Counted from the stretch's first letter, positions 46,191 to 58,500 are shown. The stretch is DNA of 64,000 nt from Varanus komodoensis (GCF_004798865.1 NW_025335468.1:1125472-1189471), one strand, 5' to 3'. Notes: generated by a model not told the origin, from the letters alone. Program-made: numbers and translations.

Positions 46191-48927
46191 GTATGTAACT
46201 GATATAATAGCTTCTTGTACAGACTCCATCATTGTAGTCCCTTTGGGACTGCCTACATGTTCCTGTATTTCCTGTATGTCTGAATGAACTGTAAATGTTC
46301 TTTTGACTGTACACTCCCAGCAAATTCTGTTTGGGTGGGTTTATCATTCTTGATGCTGTCATACTTTATGAGGTAATTAAAGGTAGTATGAGATTTGCTT
46401 TAAATGTAAATAGAGCAGTATTTTTGTTGTGTGCCATTGGATTTGTTCTACAAATCCAAGGAACACAAGGCAATTTTTCTATCAGATTGCATGTTGCAAA
46501 ATTGATATGTATATGTTTTGGACAAAAAGCTTTGGAAGTTGGAGATTTTAAATATTGAAACAACTGCTTGTTTTCTATGAAAGTACAATGTTGTGTATAA
46601 ATATACAGTAGATCTAGATTTGTTATGAGGATTGTACACATGAGACCAAATCTCAGTTGCTAATCCATGCTGCTGATTATTCCATAGCCTTTTAAGGTGA
46701 TTGTTTACTATAGATTTTTTTCCACTCCTTTTCTAATGATTGCTTTTAAAAGGTACAAGAACTGTTCTTCAAGTTCATGTAGTAGAATTTTCTCCGATTT
46801 GAGGCATTTTGTCATTGGTTTTGAAACTGATACTTTAAAAATATTAATTTATTTCATGCTATAAGAATGGGTGTTTGCACACAATTAGAATTTAATCCCT
46901 ATTGTAAGTAGTAAGATACAGTATGTGCAGTGTCACACCTTACTCAATCCATGGATATATTTTTCAGTGATATTATTTACTAGAAAAATGCATTCATTTA
47001 CCCTAACCCGAAGTCTTTTTAGGTTTGCATGGTCAGATGTAGTCTATATAAATTAGGCACCAGGTCTACATATTCCCAGAACATGTTCTCTCTGAAACAT
47101 GGATAGAATAATCCTGTCCAGTATGCAATATTCTTATGGGTGTCTATGACCTAGTTAATCATGTTTTGTTGCCTTCCCTCTTGTGAGAGAAGGAGGGGAG
47201 AAAGAACTAGGCAGGCATTCTTGGCTTGAGATGGTAGGTGGCAGGAGGAGAAAAAAAAATGTGGGTCGCTTAAAGAAGTATTAATTCTACTAACGGATGG
47301 CTGTTTAGTGGCTTACTGTGTAGTGGTGCTTGGAAAGAATATATCCACAGGATAGCACAGGAACAGTTTGTGTAAAACCTACCTATCTACTTTCTGGAGA
47401 GCTTTGGATATCCTGGAGCCTGATTACTGTGGATACTGGAAGCATTCATATGCAAATAAACAGCAATATACATGTAGGTAGGGACAAATGAATGTGAACT
47501 TTCATGTGGGTATATGGCAGTGACATTTAGCATCTCTTATGAAGAAGTACATTTATTTAACTTGTTAGCAATGTGGAGATAGTGTATTTTATGTCAGTTT
47601 GGGAATTTCTGTGTATGCTTTATATTGCTTTGCACACTACTCATATGTGATTGGACTGATTTGAATCCTTCTGTGTACATGCAGTAGGGTGACTAGATAC
47701 CTCGAGGAAAGGGCTGTTATCCCTTTCATACTTTTAAAGAATTCCAGTTGGTATGGTCTTATGCACTACTGACATGGCAGGTTACACCTGGTAAAATTCC
47801 CTCTTCTAGGCAAGCGTTGAAGAAACAGATGTTCTGCTTTCTTTGGCATCTGTTTTACTCTAATTTTCATAGAAGTGCTCACAGATGTGCATCTTTTCTT
47901 GTAGCACCCCTGAAGCTCTTACTGTGGATTACACAATGTGTGTATGTAAGAATTGTATGCACTGGGCTTTGAAATTTGACAGAACTATTTAGTTACTTTT
48001 AGAATGGCAAGTCATTAAAAAAAGGAATGGTAAGTCATGTGTTTTGTCTAGCCTTTATTTTCTGAAGCATGTAACATGCTATGGAAATAGAGCTTGGAGC
48101 AGCCTGGGAAAAAAGGAATAGGTTGTCTTAAACTTTATAGGAAACTTGTAACATGTTCAATGTTCTATTTTACCAGAACAGCCAATGACAAACCATTCTC
48201 AGTTCCAATTGGTGACAGGTCAGAACATAACAAGAGACTCAACTGCCATTTGCGGATACTGGAGATAGCAGTAGTATAGGAAGCTAAGGGATTCTTATTC
48301 TTAGATCAGGGGATGAATATGATGGGTGGATCCCAAGTCCAGAAAAAAACAAATTCCTAAAGAATTTGAGAATCACTGTTATAAAGGATACTTCTCTTAG
48401 TGGCAGCAGTACATTCCACAGCCTCAAGGCTGAACTTGTGGAAGTAGCAATATTACTACTACTACTGCTACTACGTTAATTTTCCAGATACATTACCTGA
48501 TGGAAAAATTGTCAGCAGTTATTATGAAAAACATTAGTGAGTTTATGATTGAGCAAGGTTAGAATCTCATTTCCAAGTCCACTACTGTATTGGCTGTGTA
48601 GTATTTTTAGTTTGCTGTGTGCTTTTTTGTTCTTATGAGAGGTCAGTATTACTTCAGTAATATAGTGGGAAACAGTGGAAGAAAGAGTAACAGACAGCTG
48701 TTGTTCCAGTGCTACCCAATCAGAGCAAAATCTGAATGTTTAGGTCTGTCTATCAGACTATTCTTGGCTTTCAGAGTTAGCTGTTTCTCTTTCCTTGCCA
48801 CCCTGCTCTTACATTTGTTTTGTGTTATTGACATTTATACCCATTACTTAAGCATAAGGAAAAGTCAACAAAATAAATGGCACAAACCTATTAGTTTAGT
48901 CACTTTCCTTGACTACTTAACTGTCTT
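46191..48927. other. No gene recognised
   Basis: AT-rich sequence. Around 47690-47960 the phrase 'ggcaggttacacctggtaaa' looks like an old interspersed repeat of unknown family. 48405-48440 weakly resembles LINE coding sequence. Confidence 0.4.
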
Positions 48928-48937
48928 GTTGCTAGCT

Positions 48938-49246
48938 TTGTTGTTGTTGCTAGTCACGAAGTTGTGTCCGACCCATTGCACCCCCATGGGCAACATTTCT
49001 CCAGGCCTTCCTGTCCTCCACCATCCCCTGGAGTCCACTTAAGCTCTCGCCGACTGCTTCAGTGACTCCATCTAGCCACCTCATCCTCTGCCGTCCCCTT
49101 CTTCTTTTGCCTTCAATTGTTCCCAGCGTTGGACTCTCCTCCAGGGAGTCCTTCCTTCTCATTAGGTGGCCAAAGTATTTGAGTTTCATCTTCAGTATCT
49201 GGCCTTCTAAAGAGCAGTCAGGGTTGATCTCCTCTAGGACTGACTG
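48938..49246 (-). mobile_element. BovB LINE, 5'-truncated, with 10-bp duplication
   Basis: A 309-bp 3' end of BovB. The minus strand encodes RSVLEEINPDCSLEG (as QSVLEEINPDCSLEG), LKYFGHLMRRKDSLEESPTL, RRRGRQRMRWLDGVTEAVGE and LQGMVEDRKAWRNVAHGGAM. It is bounded by gttgctagct at 48928-48937 and 49247-49256, an exact 10-bp target duplication. It retains the RRRGRQRMRWLDG region that the 42.9-kb copy has lost. Confidence 0.93.
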
Positions 49247-49662
49247 GTTGCTAGCTACTGCTAAATATTTTAAATTTTTAAGGAAGAACAAAAGCAGTGT
49301 TCTGACAACAGAAATGATATGACTACACAAGTCTACATATACATTTGTTTGAGAACCATTGAAATAACAGAGGTTGGGCTATGTTCAAGGACAGAAAACT
49401 CACAAAGTATGGAAACTGACATTACACTGTTCTTTATTGGCAGTATATATCAGATCTCTGTAGTGTTAAGCACTGACCGACCTTATGACAATTCTAATTC
49501 CTCTCATGTCAGAATGTCTATCATTTTCCAAATGAAGTAATTTTTCACTTGTTCATGGCAACATCTTTCTGATGGAGATAAGTCAGCAGATTTGTAAACC
49601 AAACTACAGCTGCAGTGTTGCCCCTTTCAGACCTTTCCATTCACTTGCACTATTATGCTTCC

Positions 49663-49664
<2 letters not shown>

Positions 49665-49718
<54 letters not shown>

Positions 49719-49736
49719 ACTGACTGACTGACTGAC
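49665..49736. repeat. (GA)n then (CTGA)n compound microsatellite
   Basis: About 25 GA units followed by about five CTGA units. Confidence 0.95.
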
Positions 49737-50459
49737 TTGCAAATAAAACAAAGCGCTAGTCTGAAGCAATTTAATGCTTGAGTTGAACAAAAGACAGGAA
49801 ACTGTAACCCTCTTGCTCTGCTCCAGTGCTTAGAAACAGATTTTGAATTATCATGGTACTGGGCAGTGTTCATCGCTTAGGCAATAAAGTAGCTTGGAAT
49901 GCAAGGGGAAGGGACAATCTTCTAAGGCATTTCACAAAAATATGTAGTACTTTTACATGATGTGTGTGTCCAGTGGGTGGGAGACTGAAGGCCTTTGCAA
50001 ATTCAAATTAGCACAGGAGATGAAACCAGCTAGTTAGCTTCAGATGTTGTGTTTTTATTATTAACTATAACAAAAACATTAGTTCCCCTCCCCTCATGAT
50101 GCAGTCGGTCATTTGTCAGTGGGAGAAGGCTATTTCTATTTACATATTTTGTATGTATAAATACTATATCTGTATATATAGGCTATTCCTCTCCTGTTGG
50201 AAAATAAAACGTGTCTTATTTAACCAAGATCTCATTTGCACAGTTCAGAAAGTGAAGGTTAGTTGTTATTAAATAGAAGCTGTAAATGTCTATGGGCTCG
50301 TCTGTGCACACACATTTCTGATCTTCGGTGTTGGCTCAGCTTGCTCATTTAGCTCACTGTCTCAATTCTAACTTTAGTATGTTATTCTGTTCCTGCATGG
50401 TGCCATCAGAGTAAACCAGGGACTGTGCCTGACAAGCATGTTTCAAATTGCTATAAAGT

Positions 50460-50476
50460 TCCGTTCCGTTCCGTTC

Positions 50477-50548
<72 letters not shown>
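50460..50548. repeat. (CCGTT)n then (CT)n compound microsatellite
   Basis: Four CCGTT units (slightly more upstream) run directly into about 34 CT units. The CT run is complementary to the GA run 0.75 kb upstream. Confidence 0.95.
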
Positions 50549-50550
<2 letters not shown>

Positions 50551-50598
50551 CAGGGGGTGGTGAGGAAAAGGAGGTTGGTGGGGGGCATTAGAGGATAA

Positions 50599-51471
50599 CA
50601 GGTTGTCTCTGGGTTATGAACCAACTAGTACTTATGAACGCATGAACTGACATAAACCCTATATGAATATCTCTTGTGAAAAGCTTTGAAATAGGGAACT
50701 ATGCAACAAGTTTGGCGATGCATCATCAGTGGCCACATAGTTCCTAGAGATATTCATGGCTTTTCAGTAGAGATAGGCTTGACAATCTAATCTCTAGAAA
50801 ATCTATCTCTAACAAACTATGTGATATATCTTTAGGAAACTATGTGGTGAGTTTAGTGACATGACATCAGTGGCAACCTAATTCCCTAGAAATAGAGTGT
50901 TCATGGATTTTCATTCCACAGCATTGGCTTGACTATACCCAAGCAGGTGTGTTTCAGGGCACTAGTTCCCATTTGGTTTTTCTTTAGCATTTGTCCTTGT
51001 GACTAGCCCCTCAGCTGTTATGAGGCCATTTATGACGAGAAAAAGAAAATGACTGTACAAACAACCCTTGAGGCCTACTTCAAGAAAGTGGCTCCAGTGG
51101 TAACCTCCCCCCCCCCCCCCACTGCACAATCAAACCCTGACTCTCCAGCACCAGGTTCATCTTCATCTTCATCAGTTAATGTCAACGTTACCACAATATA
51201 CCTACACACATGCTTACAGATTCTTCTCTCTTCAGCACCTGTTAGTTACTTTATTACTCTATTAGTATCATTATTACAGTTCTGTATTGTATTTAAGATG
51301 TTTTAGTGAATATTGAAGTGTTTCTTAAGTGATTTATATACCTAGAAAGCTAAACTATATATACATATGCTAAGACAAACATTTGGCTTACTCATGTGAT
51401 CTGACTTACATACAAATTTGACTTAAGGATGTTCTCCAGAATGAACTCATCTGTAACCTGGACAGTACCTG
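50599..51471 (+). mobile_element. Tigger/pogo-like DNA transposon, internally deleted
   Basis: The ends caggttgtctctgggttatg and, inverted from the right, caggtactgtccaggttaca are similar terminal inverted repeats of about 25 bp. The interior keeps only a transposase C-terminal piece. The expected TA target duplication is not exact: TA lies one base out on the left and GT/TA on the right. The 3' third has a second copy in the opposite orientation at 63212-63365, which supports a repeat family. Confidence 0.65.
51049..51306 (+). pseudogene. Transposase C-terminal remnant, Tigger/pogo type
   Basis: The frame begins MTVQTTLEAYFKKVAPVV and continues into a proline/serine-rich tail. The 'TTLEAYFKK' pattern resembles the PIP-box-like tail (QxTLxxFFKK) of Tigger-type transposases. 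Just upstream an RPFMTRKRK stretch lies in another frame, so an indel in the A-rich run has broken the reading frame. No DDE catalytic domain is present. Confidence 0.5.
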
Positions 51472-51997
51472 TGTAAGATTACTACTACAAAAGAAAATGA
51501 GAGAACAAAAAAAAGGGCAAAAGTTTGTGAAATAGGACTGTTGAGGACCCTCATCCCCCTCCACAACCCAGCAAGCCCCATCCACTGCAGTGCCCCCTCC
51601 CAATGCCCTGGTGATAGAGGGGATGGGGGGTGGGGAGAAGGCTGGGCAAGCTGTGGCACAAGTCCTCCTTCCTGCAGGGCCTCTTAAACCAGCCAGTGCC
51701 CAAGGAGATCCACATCCGCTTTGCTATCTTTGCTACCACTACCACTACCACTGAGGACCACCAAGGAGACTGCCTAACTCCCCTGCAGCTCCACAAGCCA
51801 CTGTTCACCATGGCACTCCCCCCCACCCTGCCCTGGTGAGAGTGGGAATGAGGGACGGGGAGACAGAGAGGCCAGGCAAGCAAGGGTTATTAAATCACCT
51901 AAGGTGTGACAACCTAAAAAAAAAAAGACATTGGGGCACTAGGGTTGTCACCCAAGAGGAAAGGGGACAGAGGCCCCAAAAAGTTTGGGGACCACTG
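51472..51997. mobile_element. Probable hAT element, right end only clear
   Basis: The right end 'gccccaaaaagtttgggg' plus accactg is the inverted form of a hAT terminus (cagtggtccccaaac). The GC-richer body (51540-51870) has no recognisable coding. I could not find the matching left end or a target duplication, so the left limit is arbitrary. Confidence 0.4.
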
Positions 51998-52005
51998 CTT
52001 TAGCT

Positions 52006-53186
52006 GGGAGAGAGGCACTACTTTATTTACTTTATTTTTGGGCAGTTTACAAGAAAAACCAACAACAATTCAAATTTAGACTAAAAATACATCTAATCTG
52101 GAAAGGGGTGTTGGAAGAGATACTTCTTCAACTCCCTCTTGAGTCTGATAAATCTGACACATCTCACCCATCAGGCCATTACATGATTTAGGGGTGACCA
52201 CTGAGAAAATCCTGTTTTTTGCAGATAGGTATCTACCCTGTCTTGTTTGAATACTTGAAGGGCTGAACATTCTTTAAGAGTGCAGTTGTGATTTCAGCTT
52301 AGTCCTAACAGATCTAAAATCTTAGATGTGTTCTCTATTTCACACGTATTTGCTTCCTTATTTTGCACTGGACCAAGGATAAGGCTTAGTTCCTACATAG
52401 CAGTACTACATCAAACTGTAGGTTGGGAACTTACTTCCCTGAAATCTTCTCTAAAATAAAAACACCACCACTTGTACACAAAAAACACATAAGTTGAAGA
52501 AAAGGTTATTCTTGAACTATTTCCCCTGACATCAGCTTTTCTACTTTTTGTAAATATGTGGAAAAGCATTCAGAGGGGCTGTTCACATGCTGAGCAATGC
52601 CATAAAGTTACCTATCTTACCATGTGTCCTATATTCACATATCCATAAGATAACATTTCCGCATGCCACCATCTTTTCTTTCAATGGCAGCACATATCCC
52701 AGCAGCCTCTGCAGCTAGGAATCATCCGAGCATAAATGGTTCTTACTTGCCCCACCTGCCTCTCCCCACATTGATTTGCCTGCTCCCCTGGCCATGTTCC
52801 TAGCTGGCTGCCTCCCCCGCACCCACTGCTCTGTGAAACAACTGCCTACTCACTACTTGAGCAATGCAGGATACTCCTTCCCTCAGGACTTGCACATACT
52901 GCCAGGAGTTGCCGCCTCTTGCACCCAGGTGCACAGAGAGCACTCACATGGCCACCTGTGCCAGGGATGGAGGGAGCATGCCCTGCAGGAATCGTTTCCC
53001 ATGGGAGCATATGTGGGCACCAGCCTGGGAAACTTTTCTGGCTGGCCAAAAGGCATGTATTTTCATGCAGTTGTGATGGAGGGGTGGGCATTGTCGAGAG
53101 TCCTCAGAAATGCCAGAGACAAGATAAGAGCAATGGGCAGGAGAGAGAGTGGGAGAGCTGGGCTTCTCAGAACCATTTCCCTGATG
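52006..53186. other. No gene recognised
   Basis: GC-richer between 52740 and 53180, giving several overlapping open frames on both strands, none with a domain, splice context or family resemblance. Confidence 0.4.
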
Positions 53187-53194
53187 GCTATGCC

Positions 53195-53499
53195 AGGGGT
53201 CGGCAACCTTTAACACTCAAAGAGCCATTTGGACCCATTTCCCACAGAAAAGAAAACACTGGGAGCCACAAAACTCTTTTGACCTCTAAAATGAAAATAG
53301 CACTGCATATATTGTTTTTTACCTTAATTCCATGTATAAAAAAACTATAGTGTGTTGCATTTATGAAACAGATCGGGGGCTGTGCTGTGCCGGCGCAGGT
53401 CGCAGATTGGCGGCTGTGATGTGTATTTTGAATGATGGAGCCACAGCAGAGGGATTCAAGAGCCATGTGCGGCTCTGGAGCCGCAGGTTGCTGACCCCT
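53195..53499. mobile_element. hAT-type MITE with exact 8-bp target duplication
   Basis: Ends aggggtcggcaacct and, inverted from the right, aggggtcagcaacct form near-perfect terminal repeats. gctatgcc occurs exactly at 53187-53194 and 53500-53507. The termini could be extended by the ambiguous C/G (CAGGGG...CCCCTG). It is 305 bp long with no transposase. Confidence 0.9.
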
Positions 53500-53507
53500 G
53501 CTATGCC

Positions 53508-55534
53508 CATGTACAACCAGCATGCTCCTCTTGTGCATAGCTCCCTTCACAAGAGGAGAGTGCTGGCTGCCTGAGCAGAGCACACCTGCAGCCATTTCGG
53601 AGTGCCATTCCAATAAAGTGCAGTGATCAGGCAGGAACACCAAGCTGCAGCTGGGCATTGGGAAGGCAGTGCCAGGACAGGGGAAAGAAATAGGACACTG
53701 CAGCCAATCAGAGTGTGGCTGCAGTCGCCTCAGTAATTGCTAGGTGGAACAGCATAGCAAAAAAATGGAGGCTGGAGCTTTTGCTGCTACTACAGCCACC
53801 CTTGCTGCCAAACTCAGTGGCAGAAACAGGGAAACTACAGGAAAACATTATAACTGAATGTAGATATAATAAAAACAATGCTGAAATGTGGAAACCTTAG
53901 AACAGACCATTGATTCTTCATGGGGATTAAAGGTAACCAAACATGTCATGCTTCATTGTGTTTACTGAATTCACACATAATGACAAACCATTTCTGCCAT
54001 GGATCCCGCCCTTCCCTCCATCATCTCAGTTGCTTTATTCTGTGGACAAACACATCTACCCACCCTGAAAGAGAAAGAAAGAGTTCATACCACTACACTT
54101 TCAGTGTCAAGTATGATGCTGCCTTCACTTCAGGCAATTAAGAAATACTTCATAGTTCTTTCCATATTAAAGAGAGTTAAAGGGAAAATGCTATGTTTCT
54201 TGTTTTATTCCAGTTTGTTTTGTTTTGTTTAAAAACTACTAATGTCTGAAGGGCTCCAGAGATTTGTAGAGTGCTCCACTTCAGCCACAACACACAAATC
54301 TTAGCAGTTGTGATGTGCACTTTGATCTCTGGACAGGCTACATCAATAATCCTTTCCAACTTATGAATAGATTGTTGAAAGACCATGGTCTTTTTTTCCT
54401 GAGACAGTAATCTCTTGAAAACAATACCTGACATAGAAAACAAAGAAACCCTCAGGTTCAAGGCTCTCACTGCCAAATATCAAATAAGAATCCTACAGCT
54501 GTAGAAATTATTTTACAGAATGATTAAAAGAGCCCCAATCCATTGACCCCAATTTTATTCTTTTTTTTCCAACCCACCTGCTCATACATGTCCACTTTAA
54601 TCATTTCCATCTTAAAGAAGAGGGGAAAGAATCTTTAGTAAAACATCGTTGCTTTTTGATGAAAGCTGTTCTTACCACAGGCAACCGGACAAGCTAGATT
54701 ATAAGCAAATAATGACAGCAAACAGTCTCTGCATACCTCCCATTAAGATTATTCCCTTGGTAGAGGTTCTGTGCCTTTGCCAATTGCATTAAAGGTTGAA
54801 ATTCAGCAAATGCTGCTTTCCTTATCACTGCCTGTTGAGTTTGGGAAAAATTTCCCTTTTAATTACTGCTGAGCATTTTGTTTTTAAAGAAACCAAATCC
54901 TGCAAGAAGGAGAAAATATAGGAACATTAGGAGGAACTGAATTAAATCAAGCTTATTAGGAGACCAAAAAGGCTCCTATCCCTCTCATATAGGGAAAATC
55001 TGATAATTGTAGAAGTGCAATGGAAGAAGCAATACCAGCCGATACTGTATTCTTAAGGTAAGCATGTGCTCTCAGGGTCTTGTCTGGTAATACTAGATGG
55101 AATGCATGGGGGTGGGGGAGTCAATATTTTGCACTTACAACAGAAGAATTTCTGAGCAGCTGCTGTTTCCTACATTTAATTTTGGATGTAAGATGGAATT
55201 TATCACATTTTTTGCCTACTGACATGGATTTTCCCCCAATTAGTTATGATTAGCCCATTTCCTCCCTCATACTACTGCAATGGCCTCTATCTTAAAGACT
55301 AATTTAGCTTAGCTCAACTTAGTTTAGCATAGTGTATCCACACTAAAGGAAATAAACCACTGGCTAATGTTCTTCAGACCTGTATTGTACTGGGAGCAAT
55401 ACCTGTGAATGGGCATAAATGTGGCACACTGAGAAGACATGACACAGAACACTAAGGTTAATGGATCACTCTGAATTCACTGGAATTGAAGAGTTCTGTC
55501 ACCCAAACAGGTTGTTGTAAATATTAATGAAAGG
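53508..55534. other. No gene recognised
   Basis: Unique, mostly AT-rich sequence with no domain-bearing frame. Confidence 0.45.
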
Positions 55535-55708
55535 GATATCATGGTTCACATTGTATCTTCTTGGGATCTTAGAATTGTGGCAGAAAGATGTTAATATATT
55601 ATCTGCATGGTAATATGCTCCAAGGGTTGGCCTTCGGTAGAAGTATGGGAGAAAGGAATGTTTTCCTCTGAATGCAAAGAAAATTCTCAGACTATTTGCT
55701 TGAAGAAT
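55535..55708. repeat. Segment shared with 39691-39852 beside CR1
   Basis: It follows directly on the 3' side (lower coordinate) of the long CR1. Matching blocks include 'ggttcacattgtatct', 'taatatgctccaagggttgg' and 'gagaaaggaatgttttcctc'. Homology stops near 55535 ('gatatcatgg'). Confidence 0.85.
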
Positions 55709-56231
55709 CATAGAATTGTCGAGTTGGAAGGGGCCGTGAAGGCCATCGGGTTCAACCCCTGCAGTTGCAGGACACCACGTTATACCATCCCACTCAGATG
55801 GCTGTCTGGTTTCTATTTGAGTGTCTCTAGTGTGGGAGAGCCCAGCACCTCTCTAGGCAACTGGTTCCACTGCTGTATTGCTCTGATGGTGAGGAAGCTT
55901 TTCCTGATGTCCAGCCTGAATCTGAGTTGTCACAACTTATTCCATACCCTACACTCTGGCATCAGCAAGAAGAGAATCTTGACCTTCTTCTTTGAGGTAC
56001 TTATAGAGGGATATCATGTCCCCTTCAGTCTTCTCTTCTCAAGGCTGAACATGCCCAGTTCTCTGTTTCTCCTGATAGGGCAGTGTTTCCAAACCCTGGA
56101 TCATTTTTGTTGCCCTCCTCTGGACCCTTTCTAACTTTTCTGCATCTTTCTTAAATCCTTTGCCCAGAACTGGACATAATATTCCACGTGGGGTCTGACT
56201 AGTCAGGAGTATAGAAGAACTACTACTTCTC

Positions 56232-56698
56232 GTAGGGATGTGAGGTGGCTTTGTGGGCTAAACTGCTGTACCACTGAACTTGCCTATCAGAAAGCTGGCA
56301 GTTTGAATCCATGTGGCGGGGTGAGTTCCCGTTGCCTTGTTCCATCTCCTGCCTACCCATCAGTTCAAAAATGTGTAAAAGCATGAGTAGATAAATGGGT
56401 ACCACCTTGCTGGGAAACTGGTGACCTGCGTGGATGTGTGAGGACCAGCCCCACACTGGACCTGGAGCAATGAGCAGGAGTGGGAGCATCAGTGGTGGAG
56501 AGAAACCGGAGAATGCCAACACTCCTGCAGACCATTGCTAGCTGCTTTGTGTGCAAAGCTGGCTCGCCCCCTGTGGTACACCGTGGATAGAGTGCAAACA
56601 TGAACCGAAGAACTAGCAATCTTAGGCAGCCAAGCTACTTTGCATTAGCACTGTAGACTTCCTAGCTAATTGTATCATCCCCATACAAAATAAATAAA
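56232..56698 (+). mobile_element. tRNA-derived SINE inserted in CR1, 11-bp duplication
   Basis: The head 'aggtggctttgtgggctaaa' (A-box-like) and 'ggcagtttgaatcc' (B-box-like), with 'ggggtgagttcccgttgcc', match the tRNA part and body of the Sauria SINE family. The 3' half, from about 56430, departs from the BovB-like tail of that family and ends with aaaataaataaa. The exact duplication tactacttctc (56221-56231 and 56699-56709) proves a separate insertion into the CR1. Confidence 0.85.
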
Positions 56699-56709
56699 TA
56701 CTACTTCTC

Positions 56710-57020
56710 ATGATTTGGAAGTAAATACTTCTATTAATGCATCCCAAAATAGCATCTGCCCTTTTGGTGACTGCACTGCTTTGTTGGCTCATATTTAGCC
56801 TGTTCTCCACAATTACTCCAAGATCTTTTTCTTTTTCAGTTCTGTTGAGCCACATACTCCCCATTCTGTATTGATGCATTTGGTTTCTTTTCCCTAGGTG
56901 GAGAACTTGGCACTTGTCCTTATTGAATCTCATTCTGTTGCTTTCATCCAAACATTTTAGTTTATCAAGATTGCCTTGGATCTTCATTCTGTCTTCTAGG
57001 GTTTTTGCTATTCCACCCAA
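56710..57020 (-). pseudogene. CR1 ORF2, reverse transcriptase C-terminal part
   Basis: The frame at 56622-57020 contains LEDRMKIQGNLDKLKCLDES, MRFNKDKCQVLHLGKRNQM, KEKDLGVIVENRLNMSQQ and AILGCINRSIYFQ, matching the CR1 thumb (LGVLVDxKLNMSQQ, ILGCINRS). The lower-coordinate end runs into the inserted SINE, which ends the frame. Confidence 0.9.
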
Positions 57021-57283
57021 TTTTGTATTATCTGCAGATTTGATTATTGCTCCTTGAACTTCCTCATCTAAATCATTAATAAAGGTGTTGAAGAGTACTG
57101 GGCCCAGGATGGAACCTTGTGGTACCCCACTAGTTACCTTCCTCCAGTTTGAGAAGGTGCCATTGATGTGTGCTCTTTGTGTTCAATTCAGCAGTCAATT
57201 TTGATCCACCTAATCGTTTTACTATCTAGTCCAGCTTTTGCTAATTTACTTATCAGAATGTTCTGGGGCACTATGTAGAATGT

Positions 57284-57694
57284 CAGGGGTCCTCAAACTT
57301 TTTCAATAGGGGGCCAGTTGAAAGGCGGTGGCTAGATGCGTGGGCCGGTGACGAGGGGGGGCCTGGGTGCACGGGCCTGTGAGGCATTGTCGGGTGTGTG
57401 CGAGGTGGCATTGGGCACAAGCAGTGGCAGCTCGCTCGCTCAGAGATCTTCCAGTGAGTCCAAAACCATCTCCGAGCAAGCAAGCCACTGCCTCCAGCCC
57501 CCACTGCAAGGCAGCGGTGAGCCCGTGTGCACGGTGGAGGCAGGTAGCAGCGGCTTACTCGCTCGGAGATGGTTTTGAACTTGCTGGGAGTTCTCCCAAT
57601 GAGTCCAAAACCATCTCCGAGTGAACAAGCCACCACTCCTGCCCGCACGGTGCGGGCCAGATCTGTCCAGTGGGCCGTAGTTTGAGGACCCATG
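57284..57694. mobile_element. hAT-type MITE inside the CR1
   Basis: Left end caggggtcctcaaacttt and right end, inverted, catgggtcctcaaacta form terminal inverted repeats. The 411-bp GC-rich interior has no transposase. It interrupts CR1 ORF2, which resumes at 'ctaggtagattatatcc'. No exact 8-bp duplication is visible (tagaatgt versus gtctaggt), so some flanking CR1 was probably lost at the left. Confidence 0.82.
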
Positions 57695-57699
57695 GTCTA

Positions 57700-58500
57700 G
57701 GTAGATTATATCCAAAATGTTCCCTCTATCTGTTTGGGAAGTTACCCAGTCAAAAAATGAGATCAGTCTGACAGGATTTATTTTTTTATAATTCCATGTT
57801 GGCTTTTATTAATCACTACATTTTCTTTAAGATGCCTACACTGATTTTTTAAGCAATTTTCTCCAGAAATTTTTCCAGGGATTGATTTCAGACTAACTGG
57901 TCTGTAATTCCCAGGTTCCTCTTTTGCCCCTTTTTTGAAGATGGGGACAATGTTATCCCTTCTCCAGTTGTCTGGCACTTCTCCAGTTTCCCAAGATTTA
58001 TCGAAGATAACAGCCAGTGGTTCTGAGAGTTCCTCTATTAGATCTTTTATGACTTTGGGATGGAGTTAATCAGGCCTTGGAGATTTGAACCTTTTTTTTC
58101 CATCTAGTTATTCCTTGACCATTTGCTATCAATCTTGGGCTTCTATCTCTCACTTTCAACTTGTACTTTCTCTTGGTTGTAGATTTTCTTGTGGGAGAAG
58201 ACTGAGGTGAAGTAGTAATTGAGCACCTCTGCCTTTTCCTTGTCATCTGTTATCACTCTGCAATCCACTTAAGTAGCTAGACACCTTTCTCTTTCTCATG
58301 TATTTAGTTCTGGATGTATCTGAAGAAGGCTTTCTTGTTGTTCTTAGCTTCCCTTGCTATTCCCAGTTTAGTTCCTGCTTTAGCCATTCTGATGCCATCC
58401 CTCCAATTCCTGGCATTTTTTAATATTCCTCCTTCAAGTTTATATTATTCCTTCCTGCTTCCACTTCCTGTACATATTCTTTTTTTCTTTCATATTGTCA
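57700..58500 (-). pseudogene. CR1 ORF2, reverse transcriptase N-terminal part
   Basis: The frame at 57778-57978 reads MPDNWRRDNIVPIFKKGAKE, EPGNYRPVSLKSIPGKI, then NVVINKSQHG, which is the fingers region of CR1 RT (PVFKKGKKEDPGNYRPVSLTSVPGK). Further upstream the sequence is decayed but matches CR1 by eye. Confidence 0.88.

Noticed and set aside
49604-49873. 89-residue frame with a long SLSLSL run
   Set aside because: A translation of the (GA)n microsatellite.
52776-53658. Overlapping 140-156 residue frames on both strands
   Set aside because: A GC-richer stretch plus a MITE. The frames cross the MITE boundary and have no domain.
57283-57715. Overlapping open frames rich in Arg/Ala/Pro
   Set aside because: They lie inside the GC-rich hAT MITE within CR1 and are not genes.
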